64,000 nt of DNA from Steinernema hermaphroditum (lineage: Eukaryota > Nematoda > Chromadorea > Rhabditida > Steinernematidae): contig CM059622.1 of assembly GCA_030435675.1 (NCBI GenBank), forward strand, positions 12,710,001 through 12,774,000, read 5' to 3'. Under the pieces are notes generated by a model. That model saw nothing but the letters and a program-made list of their open reading frames with translations. It was not told the DNA's origin and ran no database searches. Below, one piece after another: positions 1 to 10,707 of this stretch. Position 1 is the stretch's first letter. Each line of letters begins with the position of its first letter. Position numbers and translations under genes: made by a program.

Positions 1-2
1 TG

Positions 3-3000
3 AATCCGCCGGAGAAGAGGCGAGGATGGCAAGGGTGCTGTCACGGCGGAAAAGTTGACGCGGAACACATGAAAAGGATGTTCTACCTGCTGCAAAACCC
101 GCCACAACTCATGAAGGAGCTCACCGACCCGGACCACGTCAATGCGAGGGACTATCTGGCGAACGACCGGAAAATCAACGCGCACTTCGCTATGGGCTCG
201 ATCACCACAAATCGGGACACCACCCTTCCGCGTGGACCAAACGTTGTAAAGCTCAACAACGAGATGCAGCCGCGCCTCAGCGACCTTTGCCGCAGTTCGA
301 AACACGAGCAACCGACGTTTGGACAGTACTACGCGCTCAAGGCCGAAGAAGCCATCAATTACCGCCTGAAGACGGACATCGGCAAAGGGCCGCTTGGAGC
401 AGGCGGCGCGCGTTCATCTGTCATCGCCGCAATCGACCGGATCATACGTCAGAAACATGCACTCGCCAGCTCCTACAGTTTTGCCGCAGAAAAGTTCGAG
501 GAAGCCTGTCGACAGGCAGAGCTGAACAACGAACCGGTACGCATGAGCGCTGCCACAGTAACCACACAGTATCTGTTTAGATCCCGACCATCCGCATGAC
601 CCTGTTGAACAACAGGGAGGCGAAACTCGCAGGCGTGCAGGATCCGAACATCCACACACACCGGACGGAAATTCCAGCAACAGAGCAAGTAGCCGTCATC
701 TGGATTTCCAACGACGACAACGCGAGGCCACCCGACTTCCATGGCATCGACCTGCACAACACCCCCGACGGCACGGTGAACATGGGAACGCGAGGCAGTG
801 TTCCCCTCGTGCTACCCACCTGCTTCCCCATTCTGGATCCGTTCGGTAAAAAATTCGAGTGAAAGCACAAATGACACCTACTTCTTGCAGGTCTCCAAGG
901 ATACCGTTTTGGACTCCCCAACAAGATCAAGGAGGATGCTGACCGTGCAGCCGCCGAAGCAGCCAGTGCGATGGAAGTCGACGGCGAAATCTTCTACGAT
1001 GCCAGGGATGTGCGCACTCAGAAGTCACAATCGTCTCAGAAGAAAGCAGATTCAAAACACCCGGACGGAGAAGCTGAGGACGACGAGCAGCCCTTCGAAG
1101 AGGCAAACAAGAAGGATGCCGATGCGCACGGAGTTATCACATACGACGGTGTTAACCACGACATGCAGTTCAACCTCGTGGATGACCCAGAGGATCAGCA
1201 GAAGAAGAAGGGCGACCTCTACGCAGACCCCATCCTCTTTTCCCAGGGCCAAGTTGCTGATGCCGATGAAAAGGAAGACGAGTTCCTGTTGCTTGATGAA
1301 GAGATGATCAATGAACTGGCCAAGGATGGACCCCGTGAAAGCCGCAAATTCTTGAGTTTCCGTCAGTGGATTCGCTACCTCATGATGATGCGCGACCATC
1401 CCACCAGCTTCCACTGGCTGTGGAGTCATCATGAGCTAGCCGAATACTTCACAATCGTCACTAACAACCTCATCGAAAAGCATGAAATGCACTACTATGA
1501 GACGAACGCGGCGATGGATCTGCGCGAGAGCCTTCCCGACGAAGTCATCTCCGCACTCAAGAAAGGCCTTAAGCCCGGCGAAACGCTCGGTCGTGTCAGC
1601 TTCGCCTCGAAGACGTACAAGGGAGGCCGAAAGGACATGCAGAATGGCTACGCCAACGCCAAGGCCATCACGCGCCACTTCGGTCAAGGCGTCTTCTTCC
1701 TGACCTTCACCGGCAACGCACAGTGGGAGTGCGTCGACAGCTGCCTGCGGAAGTACGGCGCCGACAAGAGAGGCTTCTGTCAGAAGCCCCAACATCGTCC
1801 TGACGTCGTCTGCCGCCAGTTCTACTCATTCGTCGAGGAACTGCTCAAAGACATATCGCAGCGCCACGTGCTCGGGAAAACGAAGGCGTACTTCTTCTCC
1901 GTCGAGCATCAGAAGCGAGGGATGCCGCACATCCACATGGTCATCATCCCGCACGAAGACGAGGACGTCCACAATGCAGACTTCGTCGACGCCTACGTGT
2001 CAGCGGAGATACCGCCGAAACCCGCCGACGACGACTTCAGTGAGACCGCCGAGAAGGAGCGGCGACTCCGGGCGTGGGTGGAGAAAGTGCAGTTGCACGA
2101 CTGCAACCCTACGTGCAAAGGGTCCAGCGGAAAGTGCAACAAAGGCTTTCCGAAGCAATTCTCCCGCTCTACCATGATCAACCAAGGTAGAAGACCGGAG
2201 TACCGGCGACGAGCTCCAAGGCGTGAGGGCGATAACGCCGACATGATCTGCGGCGAGAAGTGCCTCAAGCCCCTCAAGCGCAACAAGAAGGTGATGGTTG
2301 AAATGGACAACCGCCATGTTGTGCCATACAACCCTATGTTCCTCCTCAAATACGGATGTCATCACAACATCGAGTACATCGGCGAGGAACGATGCGCGGA
2401 TTACGTCATGAAGTACATCTGCAAAGGTACCGACATGGCGTACATCCGCGTCAGCGAAGACCCTCTGCGCAAAGACCCGAAGTCGAACGTAGTCGACTAC
2501 GACGAAAACGCCTACTACCGCAAGGTCCGGTACATGACGTCGATGGAAGCGATGTGGCGCCTGCTGAGCTACCCCATCTACCGGATGTCGCATGTGGTGC
2601 AGCCCCTCTACGTCCATGATCCCAGAGGGCCGGTGATGAAGTTCAAGGAGGGCGAGGAGGAGAAGGCCGGCAAGAAGGCTGCGAAGAGGCCGAAGAAGAC
2701 CAAGCTGACCGCGTACTTCGACCTGTGCACGGTCGATCCGGCCGCCAAGGAGCTGCGGTTCGACGAAGTTCCGAAGCACTACGTGTTTAAGGAGCGGCAG
2801 AAAAAATGGGTGAAGAGGAAGAACGACCTCGGAGAAATCGTCACCCGAGTGGGAACCATCTCGCCCGCCAACAAGGAGTTGTTCGCCATTAGACTGCTCC
2901 TGCTCCACCGCGTAAGATCACCATAGTTTAATACTTTTCAAGTGCCCACATTTAGAAGGGCGTCACCAGCTGGGAGGACTTGCGCACCGTGACCGACAAC

Positions 3001-6000
3001 GACGGCAATAAGGTCGTCTGCGAGACCTATGCCCGGGCTGCGGAGCTTCTTGGCCTCACCGAATCGGATGCCATGTGGATGAAAGTCATGGACGCCGCCA
3101 TGAACGAAATCCCATCGACCAACAGACGGCGCAAGTTCTTGGCCATGCTCATCGTCCACAATCAGCCCTCGAACCCCATGGCGCTGATCAAGGAGCACCT
3201 CGACGCCCTGTGCCCCGTGTCCTCTCGCCGAAAAGACTGGACAGACCAACAGAGGATCAACTACGTGCTCAACCATATTCAGTATCACATACTGGAGCAC
3301 GGGTTGCTGCTCGCCGATGTTGGACTGAAAGACACCAAGGACTTCAACGATGCGCGCGTGCGTGCGGAGATCGAGGGAGACGACGAGCAGATCACCGACA
3401 CCACCGACGGTGCTCCTGCAAGGGCCGACGCAGTCACCTACGCCGATCAAGTCCAGAAGCAGCTGAACGCCAACCAGGCCGACGTCTACAAGGAGATCCT
3501 CGACGCCGTGGATGGCAGAGTCGATGAGAAAGTCGCCAACCCCGCTCATCTCTTCTTCGTGACCGGCGAAGGCGGGACCGGCAAGACGTTCCTCTTTAAC
3601 GCCCTCATCGCCAGGGTCAACGCTCGCAAGTCGCAGTACGTCGCCTGCGCATCTACGGGGATCGCCGCGCTCCTCCTTCAAGGTGGCTCTACCGCGCACA
3701 AAGCCTTCTGCATCAGCAATGATGTACGGGCCGAAGATCAGTCGCGCATCAAATTCGAAACCTATTATGCGCAGCGGATTCGAGATGCCGACCTGATCAT
3801 CATCGACGAAGTCAGCATGATGCATCGCGTCGTGCTGGAGTACATCGAGAAGGTGCTGAAGTCGTGCTACACGGACGAGGAGGTCAAGAAGAAGCCCTTC
3901 TGCGGGAAGGTCGTCGTTCTCAGTGGCGACTTCAAGCAGCTGGGCCCCGTCCCATTCCCGGAGGACCAGCACGGTGCCGGCGACGAGCAGCGGAGGGCAG
4001 CGGTGCTCACAAGCTCCTTGAAGTGCAGCAACAAGATCTTCGAGCAGTTTAAGGAATTGAAACTGACGGAGAACATGCGCATGGACCCGGCTGAAGTGGA
4101 GTTTCGAGAGCTCGTGCGGAACATCGGTCTCGGACGAAACTTCATTCCCGGCACCGAGTTTGTGCAGCTGCCGGCTGACAGAGCGGCCGCCAATGCTGAA
4201 GAGGTCATCAGCTTCTGCTACCCAGATGAGTTCCTCAAGGATCCGCTCAACAACGTCGAGCTCGCCAAGGGTTCCAACGTCCTCATGCCTCGCAACAATG
4301 CGGTTTTCAAGTGGAACGGTAACATTCACTCAATGTCCTCATTCACTCACAACACTACTTGCAGATGTGATCTTGAACCGCATGCGTGGAAGAGCAAAGA
4401 TGTTCCTCGGCATCGACCGCAACATGGAGCGCCGCGAGGATCAAGGCGCCGCGATGTTCAAGACGCACCAAGCAGACCATGACCTGGAGAACATTCACAT
4501 GGAGTGCCCTACCGGCGTGCCTCCGTATAAGCTCAAGCTGAAGATTGGCGCCATTATCATGCTCATCCGGAACCTGTCCCTGACTGACCGGTTGTGCAAT
4601 GGCACCATGCTTCAGGTCATGAAAATGACCGATGAGCTGATGGTCTGCCGGCGCCTCGACACCTCCGGACAGTACGACGAGTTGGTGTACCTCCCCAAAG
4701 TAAGCAACATTAATTTTCATCACGTGTACATTGTGTCTTAGATCCGCTTCATCCACGGGGACGGAAGACACGACCGCGGCGTCAAGTTCAGCCGCATTCA
4801 GTACCCGACGCGCCTGGCGTTCGTCAACACCATTAACAAGGCGCAGGGGCAAACGCTGAAGAAGCTGGGCTTGATCCTTGACTGCGGAGAGGAATGCTTT
4901 GCACACGGACAGCTCTATGTCGCCCTGTCGAGAGTGCGCAATCAAGCGAGCGTCCTCTACTACTCCAACGGTCACCAGGAGGAGCGCAAGGGCCGCAACG
5001 ATGTCGCCCGGAACATCATCTACCACGAGTTGGTCCAAGAGGAACTAACGGACGAAGAGAAGAAAGCCCTCGAGGAGCGTCGCAGAGGTTCCGTTCATAT
5101 TTAATCTATTCTCTTAACCGCTCCCTTTAGCCGCCGAGCACGAACTGGAGATTTTAGCCACACAGACCGCCACTCCCGCCGAGCCCCCACCGGTACTGAC
5201 CATCTACGACCTCTTCCAGCCCACTGATCTACCGACGGTCGACGTAGGGCTGGCGTCCTTCACCGTCTTCAACAGAGCCGACGCGCTCGACTGCTTCAAC
5301 GGCAAGGAGCACATCTCCGAGTTGGCCATTCTGCGCTATCTCGCGTACAGGGTCCGTTAACATTATGCAACTGATCTTCAACCTTTCTCTTTAGGTGCAA
5401 CTGATCAATCTGCGTGACGGAGCACGTCCCGTCACCGTAGTGCACCCGTCCATGTACTATCCCGACTATGAGGTCCCTGAAAGCAACGTGCACGAGTTCA
5501 CCTACCTGCAGAGGGACCGCTATACGATGGCTGTTATCCCTATCCACATCAGCAGGAGGCGAGACAATATCAGTACCGACCACTGGGCAGTGGCAATTGC
5601 GGACCTCGACTGGGGACAGGCTGTAATCTACGACTCCTCGCCGGTAAGCGGTACGGTGAAGCAACTCCCTAATTAACATACAGGGTGGCGCATAAATACT
5701 GTAAGTGGAAAAACTGCTCATAACTTTTCATTTACGACAAGGAAACAAAATGAATTCATAACTGTAAGATTGGCGAGGAAATTCTGTACAACATACTTGA
5801 ACTCTGTTCGAAATGCCCTCCTTGACAGTTTGATTAAGGCGTTCAGACGATTCTGGAAATTCTTCAGGATTCCCGCGGTGACTTTTGGCATGATTTCCTT
5901 CCAAGCGGTCTTCAGAGAGCGCTCCAGGGAATTCACACTATCGTGGCTTGTAGCGCATACGTTTGTCTCTAGGACTGACCAAACAGCGAAGTCGAGAGGG

Positions 6001-7407
6001 TTGAGGACCGGAGAGTTCCGCAGCCAAATATCTTTCCTCTTGACCCAACATCCTTCCTTCACATGGTTGGCTGTGACGAGACAAGGGTATTCTTGACTCC
6101 ATGGCCAGGCGTCCAGTCCTGCTGAAACGTCCATGCGGTGTTGAGGGACAGATCTAGGGCCCAGGATTTCACCACGCCGTTCAGAACCAGGTTTCGGCAG
6201 TTCTCGCCATGGCAGGTCACCTTTTTTTTCATTGGCGTCGAAGAAAACGAGCTCTACGTTCCCAAGTCCAGAAACCCCGGCCCAAACCATGATGGACTTT
6301 GGGAAATGGCTCTTTTCGATGGTGACGTTGCGGGGAGAGCCTTTCGGAAGACGTTCACAGTGATCCCGGGTGTTTCGCACCGGATCGACGATGAAAATCT
6401 TCTCATCCGAGAACAGGATTTTCTGGATGCTCCCTCCGCGGACTTCGACCTTTATCTTCCGACACTTGTCCTGTCTTACGGCTTTCATTTTGATCGTCCA
6501 AGAGCTAGCTGTATGTCATCTTGTAGGAGTCGAGTCCGCGATTTTCTTTTCACAAATTTTCTCTGCGATCCCTCAATGACTCCCTGTTATTCGACCAGTT
6601 TTCTTATGGTATGACCAGATTCTGCTTGATCTTGTTCCAAATGGCTTCTGTGGTCCTTGCTGTTTTGGACTGTTCTCGGTCTTCCACTTATTTGGCAAAC
6701 AGTGATTCCTCCTGTCTCTTGAAAGTGTTCGACAAAACTCTGGACTTGAAAAAAATGGAATTTCCTTAACTTTTCAATTTCCGGAATCGGCATTCCACAC
6801 TTTTAATCAGCGATGGTAGCAAAACGGTCATTTTGGGACACCATTTTGTCGAAGGGGCAAGGAGAAAAATAACAGGGGAAACAGTAATCCTAGATCAAAA
6901 AAGAACGAGGAACACGAATATAACAACAGAAGTGGTACAAAAAGGCGAAAAAGCAGGACAAATTGAAAAGTTTGACCCACTTACAGTATTTATGCGCCAC
7001 CCTGTACTTTACAGGAGACGACGGGGCCGTACATGGATTACGTGAGCAACAGGACACGGTCAATTGTCGGTGCACTCAGACGCCATCGTAGCGGTCAACC
7101 CTACGACAACGCCGAGGTTCAGATCATCGACGGCAGCACGTTGTCCACCCATCAGGATGACGGACATAACTGTGGCATTTTCGTCATTCACAACGTGCTG
7201 TCCTACTTGGAGCAGATGCACGAGACTCCGTCCTCCCCGACCCCAGGAGTTCTCGACGTTCGCCTCTACTCTGACCAGCGGCTCGACACGATGCGCATGC
7301 AGTGGCGCGCCGAACTCGAGGCACACCTCGAACCGGAACTCGACGAATTCGCGGATGTTGGATCCGATGCCGCCCTCACCGATCATGAGCAAGATATGGA
7401 TGCATAA
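3..7407 (+). CDS. Helitron transposase: Rep (HUH) - PIF1 helicase - Ulp1/C48 protease, 5' partial
   Basis: Rolling-circle transposase of a Helitron. Exons read as 3-536, 581-845, 891-2911, 2956-4318, 4365-4699, 4742-5087, 5131-5351, 5395-5643 and 7015-7407; they join in frame into 1908 codons without a stop. Domains in order: a Cys/His finger (GWQGCCHGGKV, from about base 27); the Helitron N-terminal domain; the Rep two-histidine motif PHIH near 1925; the tyrosine motif YVMKYICKG near 2402; PIF1 helicase with Walker A GEGGTGKT, Walker B IIIDEVSMM and motif GDFKQLGP; a late helicase block KAQGQT plus YVALSRV; then a C48/Ulp1-type cysteine protease with DHWAVAIAD (His) and DDGHNCGIF (Cys). Introns are 42-46 bp except the last, which holds a mariner. 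The start lies upstream of the window. An intact frame suggests a young copy. Whether the protease is active is inference. Confidence 0.9.
5681..7004 (-). mobile_element. mariner/Tc-type element inserted in a Helitron intron
   Basis: The ends are 28-bp perfect terminal inverted repeats beginning CAGGGTGGCGCATAAATACT (5681-5708, and inverted at 6977-7004). They are flanked by the TA target duplication at 5679-5680 and 7005-7006. Removing the element restores a 45-bp intron running from GTAAGC at 5644 to TTTACAG ending at 7014. The insertion therefore landed inside an intron of the Helitron gene and leaves its reading frame untouched. The element's own transposase, on the minus strand, is broken. 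Confidence 0.92.
5718..6793 (-). pseudogene. mariner-type transposase, frameshifted
   Basis: Minus-strand remnant of a DDE/D transposase. The N-terminal part (6587-6793) has a helix-turn-helix end with the linker motif SGRPRTV. The catalytic part (5718-6488) has ILFSDEKIF with the first Asp and IMVWAGVS. The block with the second Asp, QQDWTPGHG (codon at 6116-6118), is in another frame. The third acidic block NPLDFAVW (Asp at 5991-5993) is back in the main frame. Stop codons and at least one indel separate the parts, so no full protein can be made. The 122 nt between the second and third Asp codons correspond to about 40-41 residues. Confidence 0.85.
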
Positions 7408-7434
7408 TAATTCTATTAGGACACTTTAACTTAT

Positions 7435-7540
7435 ATATACGGGTTCTTACATTGCTGCGGGTACGCCTATACCTATACGGGTTTTCACAATTGTACGGGT
7501 TTCCTATCACCGGTAATTATATGTCTGTATACGGGTTACC
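7435..7540 (+). repeat. Interspersed TACGGGTT motifs in the Helitron 3' region
   Basis: The octamer TACGGGTT occurs four times (near 7435, 7476, 7494 and 7531), with a related GGGTACGCC between. Spacing is irregular, so this is not a tandem satellite. Clustered short repeats near the element end may serve as subterminal binding sites; that role is inference. Confidence 0.4.
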
Positions 7541-7909
7541 ATATTTCTATCCATGTATATAGCTACAGATTTCTATAAATAACGTTAATATTACTTTGTA
7601 TCATTAGAAAACTTCACACCGATGCGCCGATACCGTACCATTGGTAAAGGTCGAACTCGATGCTGACAAGTGACAAGCCGCCGGCCGTCATCGAACCTGC
7701 GACCTCACGGGCCCCAATTCTTCAAGCGAAAATACACTTCCGCGGGTGCCACACTTTAAATACGGGGCTTAGCTTCGTTTTTTTTTGTCTTTCTTGCATT
7801 TTTCCCAATTTCTGACCGGGTTTAACATACCTACCGTAACCCGGCTCTCTTTCACCTTCGATTTTTCGCCGTTTGGGTACTTTTGACGGTGGGTAAGGCG
7901 CCCGCACAG

Positions 7910-7936
7910 AACCAGCCCTGCGAAGCAGGGCTGGTT
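7910..7936 (+). repeat. Candidate Helitron 3' terminal hairpin
   Basis: A perfect 12-bp stem (AACCAGCCCTGC with its complement) closes a GAA loop. It lies 503 bp after the transposase stop codon. Position and shape fit a Helitron end, but the tail after it (TTCTTG) is not a strict CTRR, so it could also be an unrelated hairpin. Confidence 0.4.
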
Positions 7937-10379
7937 TTCTTGATTAGAACAAAATAGTGTGTTCCGATTGAATTGGGAGAATTTAAATCGTTTAATTTTG
8001 AAATAACAGTAAGAAATCACTTAATACTATTGGGTTAGTGCATAATTAAGGTTGATTTTTTTCAAATTTCCTTTTTGTTTTTTATGTTTTTCATTATTTC
8101 GTGAACATAATCCTCTATCGTCGGACAGTAAACATGCGTGCCGATAAGCAACTCCTCGCTATACATATTATGGTCTACCACTTCGAGAACGGTTGGAATG
8201 CAGCGCAGCGCATTTCGTGATCTCAACGGACTCTTTGGCGAAGGAGCAAAGGAGAGGAAGGCTGGAAATTACTTCCTCACCAACCATATTCTCTCAGTGA
8301 AGCGCGAATTTTGTAGCAACTCACTAGATCTATGAACTGCCCTCCGGCGTAGGCCTTCAACGAATTTGCTCGAAAAGAAATTTATTCAGCGACAATATTT
8401 ATAGGTCATACTGTATTCTCTTGCTGCACTACTTATTTTCCCACGCATATCAACTTTGTGTATGCAATTTAAAACTTTGAAAATCGAAGTTCTTTCGTAG
8501 AGCAAGATAAAACGTAATTTGCGTGAGAACCTTCGTCGTTTATGATCTCTAAACGAATGAAATGAAATTTTGCTGTTACGTCAGTTCTGTGCGAAAATAG
8601 ATTAGATAGACAAATTGCGGAACAAACCTTATTCGGTGGTTCTGTTACGTAACTGATACTCTTACCCAATTAGTACTTGCTCTGCTTTGTTTCAAGCTGG
8701 TCGTGTGAAAGGTTTTCCGCAAACACTACACAAACAGCTAAAAATTAAAGTATATCCCTGGAATATTCAGCGCTATAAGAGAGCGCAATCGTTGTAGTTA
8801 ATAACAACTTGTAAACGGAAGTTTTTGGATCAAAACACAGAACGCGATATAGAGCTGCTTCAATAATCAATGAACGTATATGAGTGCTGTCTTTAAGCGG
8901 GGGTGTCCTTAAGTGGCTATACAACAACCAATGGGTGCTTCCAGCTGAGGAGAAAAGTAAGTCATCCTCGTGGTTACTGTGAAGACTCGGGATGGGTATC
9001 GTTCAGAATTTCGTTGAGCCATCTGTCGAGTTTCGGTTTCGACTCTCGATCTCGACGCTGACCCCAAAATATGGGTGCAAAATCTCAGACGTTCGACTCT
9101 CAAGACCTATGAAACAGAGATGTGTGCATTTGGGGTTTTCTTGACGGGAAATTGTAGCTTACCTCATTAGCTACCTTTAGAATTCGAAATATTCCTCTAG
9201 AATGAATAGCTTAACTTGTAAGACCCAATCGTTCTTCATCATTCTACCTACTCTAATGGGTTTTCACACGCGTCCCCATGCGTTTTTTAATTCTAGACGA
9301 ATACAATACAGGATTATCCCATGACTTCTCGACACCACCGACGGTCGACCGAAAACGACTGCTACGTTTCCCATACAACCATTCCACATTCCCCCACCCA
9401 CGAATGCCCCAGATTCATGTTTTTCACCACATTCTCCGTGTCCACATTCACAGCCGTGTTTTCATTGGACTAGTATACGGTGTTTTCCATAACAATTTTT
9501 ATACCATTGACGGAACAGGTGCGCCTTATCCGGGAAACGCTGCTTACATCGCTTATCTTCCCGGAGGGAGACATGTTGTACGCGGGCACTCGGAACACGG
9601 GTACGAGTGTGGGAAACCGGGGGAGAAACGACGAGATGGTTGTCCGACGAGAGTCACGAGAGACAATTTCACTGAACTTACGAGAGACGATTCCGGTGTC
9701 AATTCCTGTGCGTGGGGCGCGGGACACGACTTAGGAAAAACACTTTATATCCGTCCACGAGGGAACGGCACCCGGTTAATACAAAAGCAACCACAAACTC
9801 TGAACAACAAGCAATAACCAAAAATAGGACGCCGCGCGGATGGCACTCGCTCGCACGGTCGGGGCTACGGTACAGGGGCTTCGCGGTGGGAGTCCAGGGC
9901 ATCTTCTCAACAGACATCGGCTTCTCGGTGGTGGTGATGGTCTCCTTGGCAAGACGGTGATTGTATCGATTCAAGGTTTAAGAGAGGCACAGAAATTAAT
10001 CATCCACACAATTCATCTGTGGTCAGTCGAAAAGTGGGTTTCCTCGTTAGCTATTTCTTCGTCGAGAAGCTGTCCGTTCCCATTTTCCTTCAGTCACCTT
10101 CAATGCTTTCAGCCTTTTGCATTCCAAATGGACCGTTTTTTGAATTCTAGTCGCTCTTGTATCTCAGCCTTGCAGAAGTTCTGCCCTTACTCTCCATTCG
10201 ATAGGCACCGCCTTATTTCAATTTTTCCACTCGACAATGGATGGGCGTGCGTTTTCTAAAAGCCTTCTGGACTAGCTTGTTGACCGCGTTTTCGAAATGA
10301 CTCACTATAGGGCGTAATGCAATTCACATTCGTTTCGCATAAAAGTACCCAGATCAGTTTAATCCGTTCACTTTGAGCT
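7937..10379. other. Intergenic, no gene seen
   Basis: AT-rich sequence with only short, unconvincing open frames. The open stretch at 9278-9817 is GC-richer but has no recognisable domain, and both strands are open, so it is not called. A 16-base T7-promoter-like string lies at 10299-10314. Confidence 0.5.
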
Positions 10380-10707
10380 ATGTTAAGCAACCGCTGCACC
10401 CAAGCAATCATCATAATTCTTCTGCTAACTAACTGCCTTGCCAGCGCCAGTGCAAGCAGTCCCAAATTTCGATTACCCAAGCGATTACGTAAGTTCAGTG
10501 AATAAGTAAATGTCCCTTACGTCTCTCCTTTTAGGAAACAGGACCGAGGTGGAAATCGTCAAGGTTCAGGTTCCCGCACCGCGGCCCACTTTCAGCTACA
10601 TGCTGAAGCAGCCAATCATCACCTTCTTCCCAGTACACACAGAACGGTTCCAGATGAGACAGAAGATCAGAAAATTGAGCAATCGGTTTTCGCTTGTTGG
10701 GTTCTAG
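10380..10707 (+). CDS. Small secreted basic protein (93 aa), unknown
   Basis: Two exons, 10380-10488 and 10535-10707, joined over a 46-bp intron (GTAAGT to TTTTAG, phase 1), give 93 residues. The start is chosen because ATG opens a clear signal peptide: MLSNRC, then IIIILLL, then a small-residue cleavage region ASASAS. The mature part of about 65 residues is basic (KRLR, RQKIRK), has one possible N-glycosylation site (NRT) and no cysteine. I recognise no family. Its dibasic KR could be a processing site, but no repeated neuropeptide pattern is present. The clean intron and signal peptide argue that it is real; the function is unknown. Confidence 0.65.

Larger units (their letters stand above)
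1..7936 (+). mobile_element. Helitron, 5' end outside the window
   Basis: The element covers the transposase gene plus about 530 bp of 3' sequence. Helitrons have no terminal inverted repeats and usually end with a short hairpin just before a CTRR tail. The best candidate 3' end here is the perfect hairpin at 7910-7936, followed by TTCTTG rather than an exact CTRR, so the right boundary is approximate. The left TC end lies before base 1. Confidence 0.6.

Noticed and set aside
2000..4329. Long minus-strand open frames (302 and 463 codons) across the Helitron gene
   Set aside because: They are antisense to exons with clear Rep and helicase motifs, show no domain of their own and cross real splice sites.
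7660..7740. Minus-strand T-arm-like sequence (GCAGGTTCGATGACG)
   Set aside because: There is a B-box-like word but no matching A box or cloverleaf at the right distance.
9278..9817. Open frame of 179 codons
   Set aside because: It has no domain, no signal peptide and no splice support, and the opposite strand is equally open.
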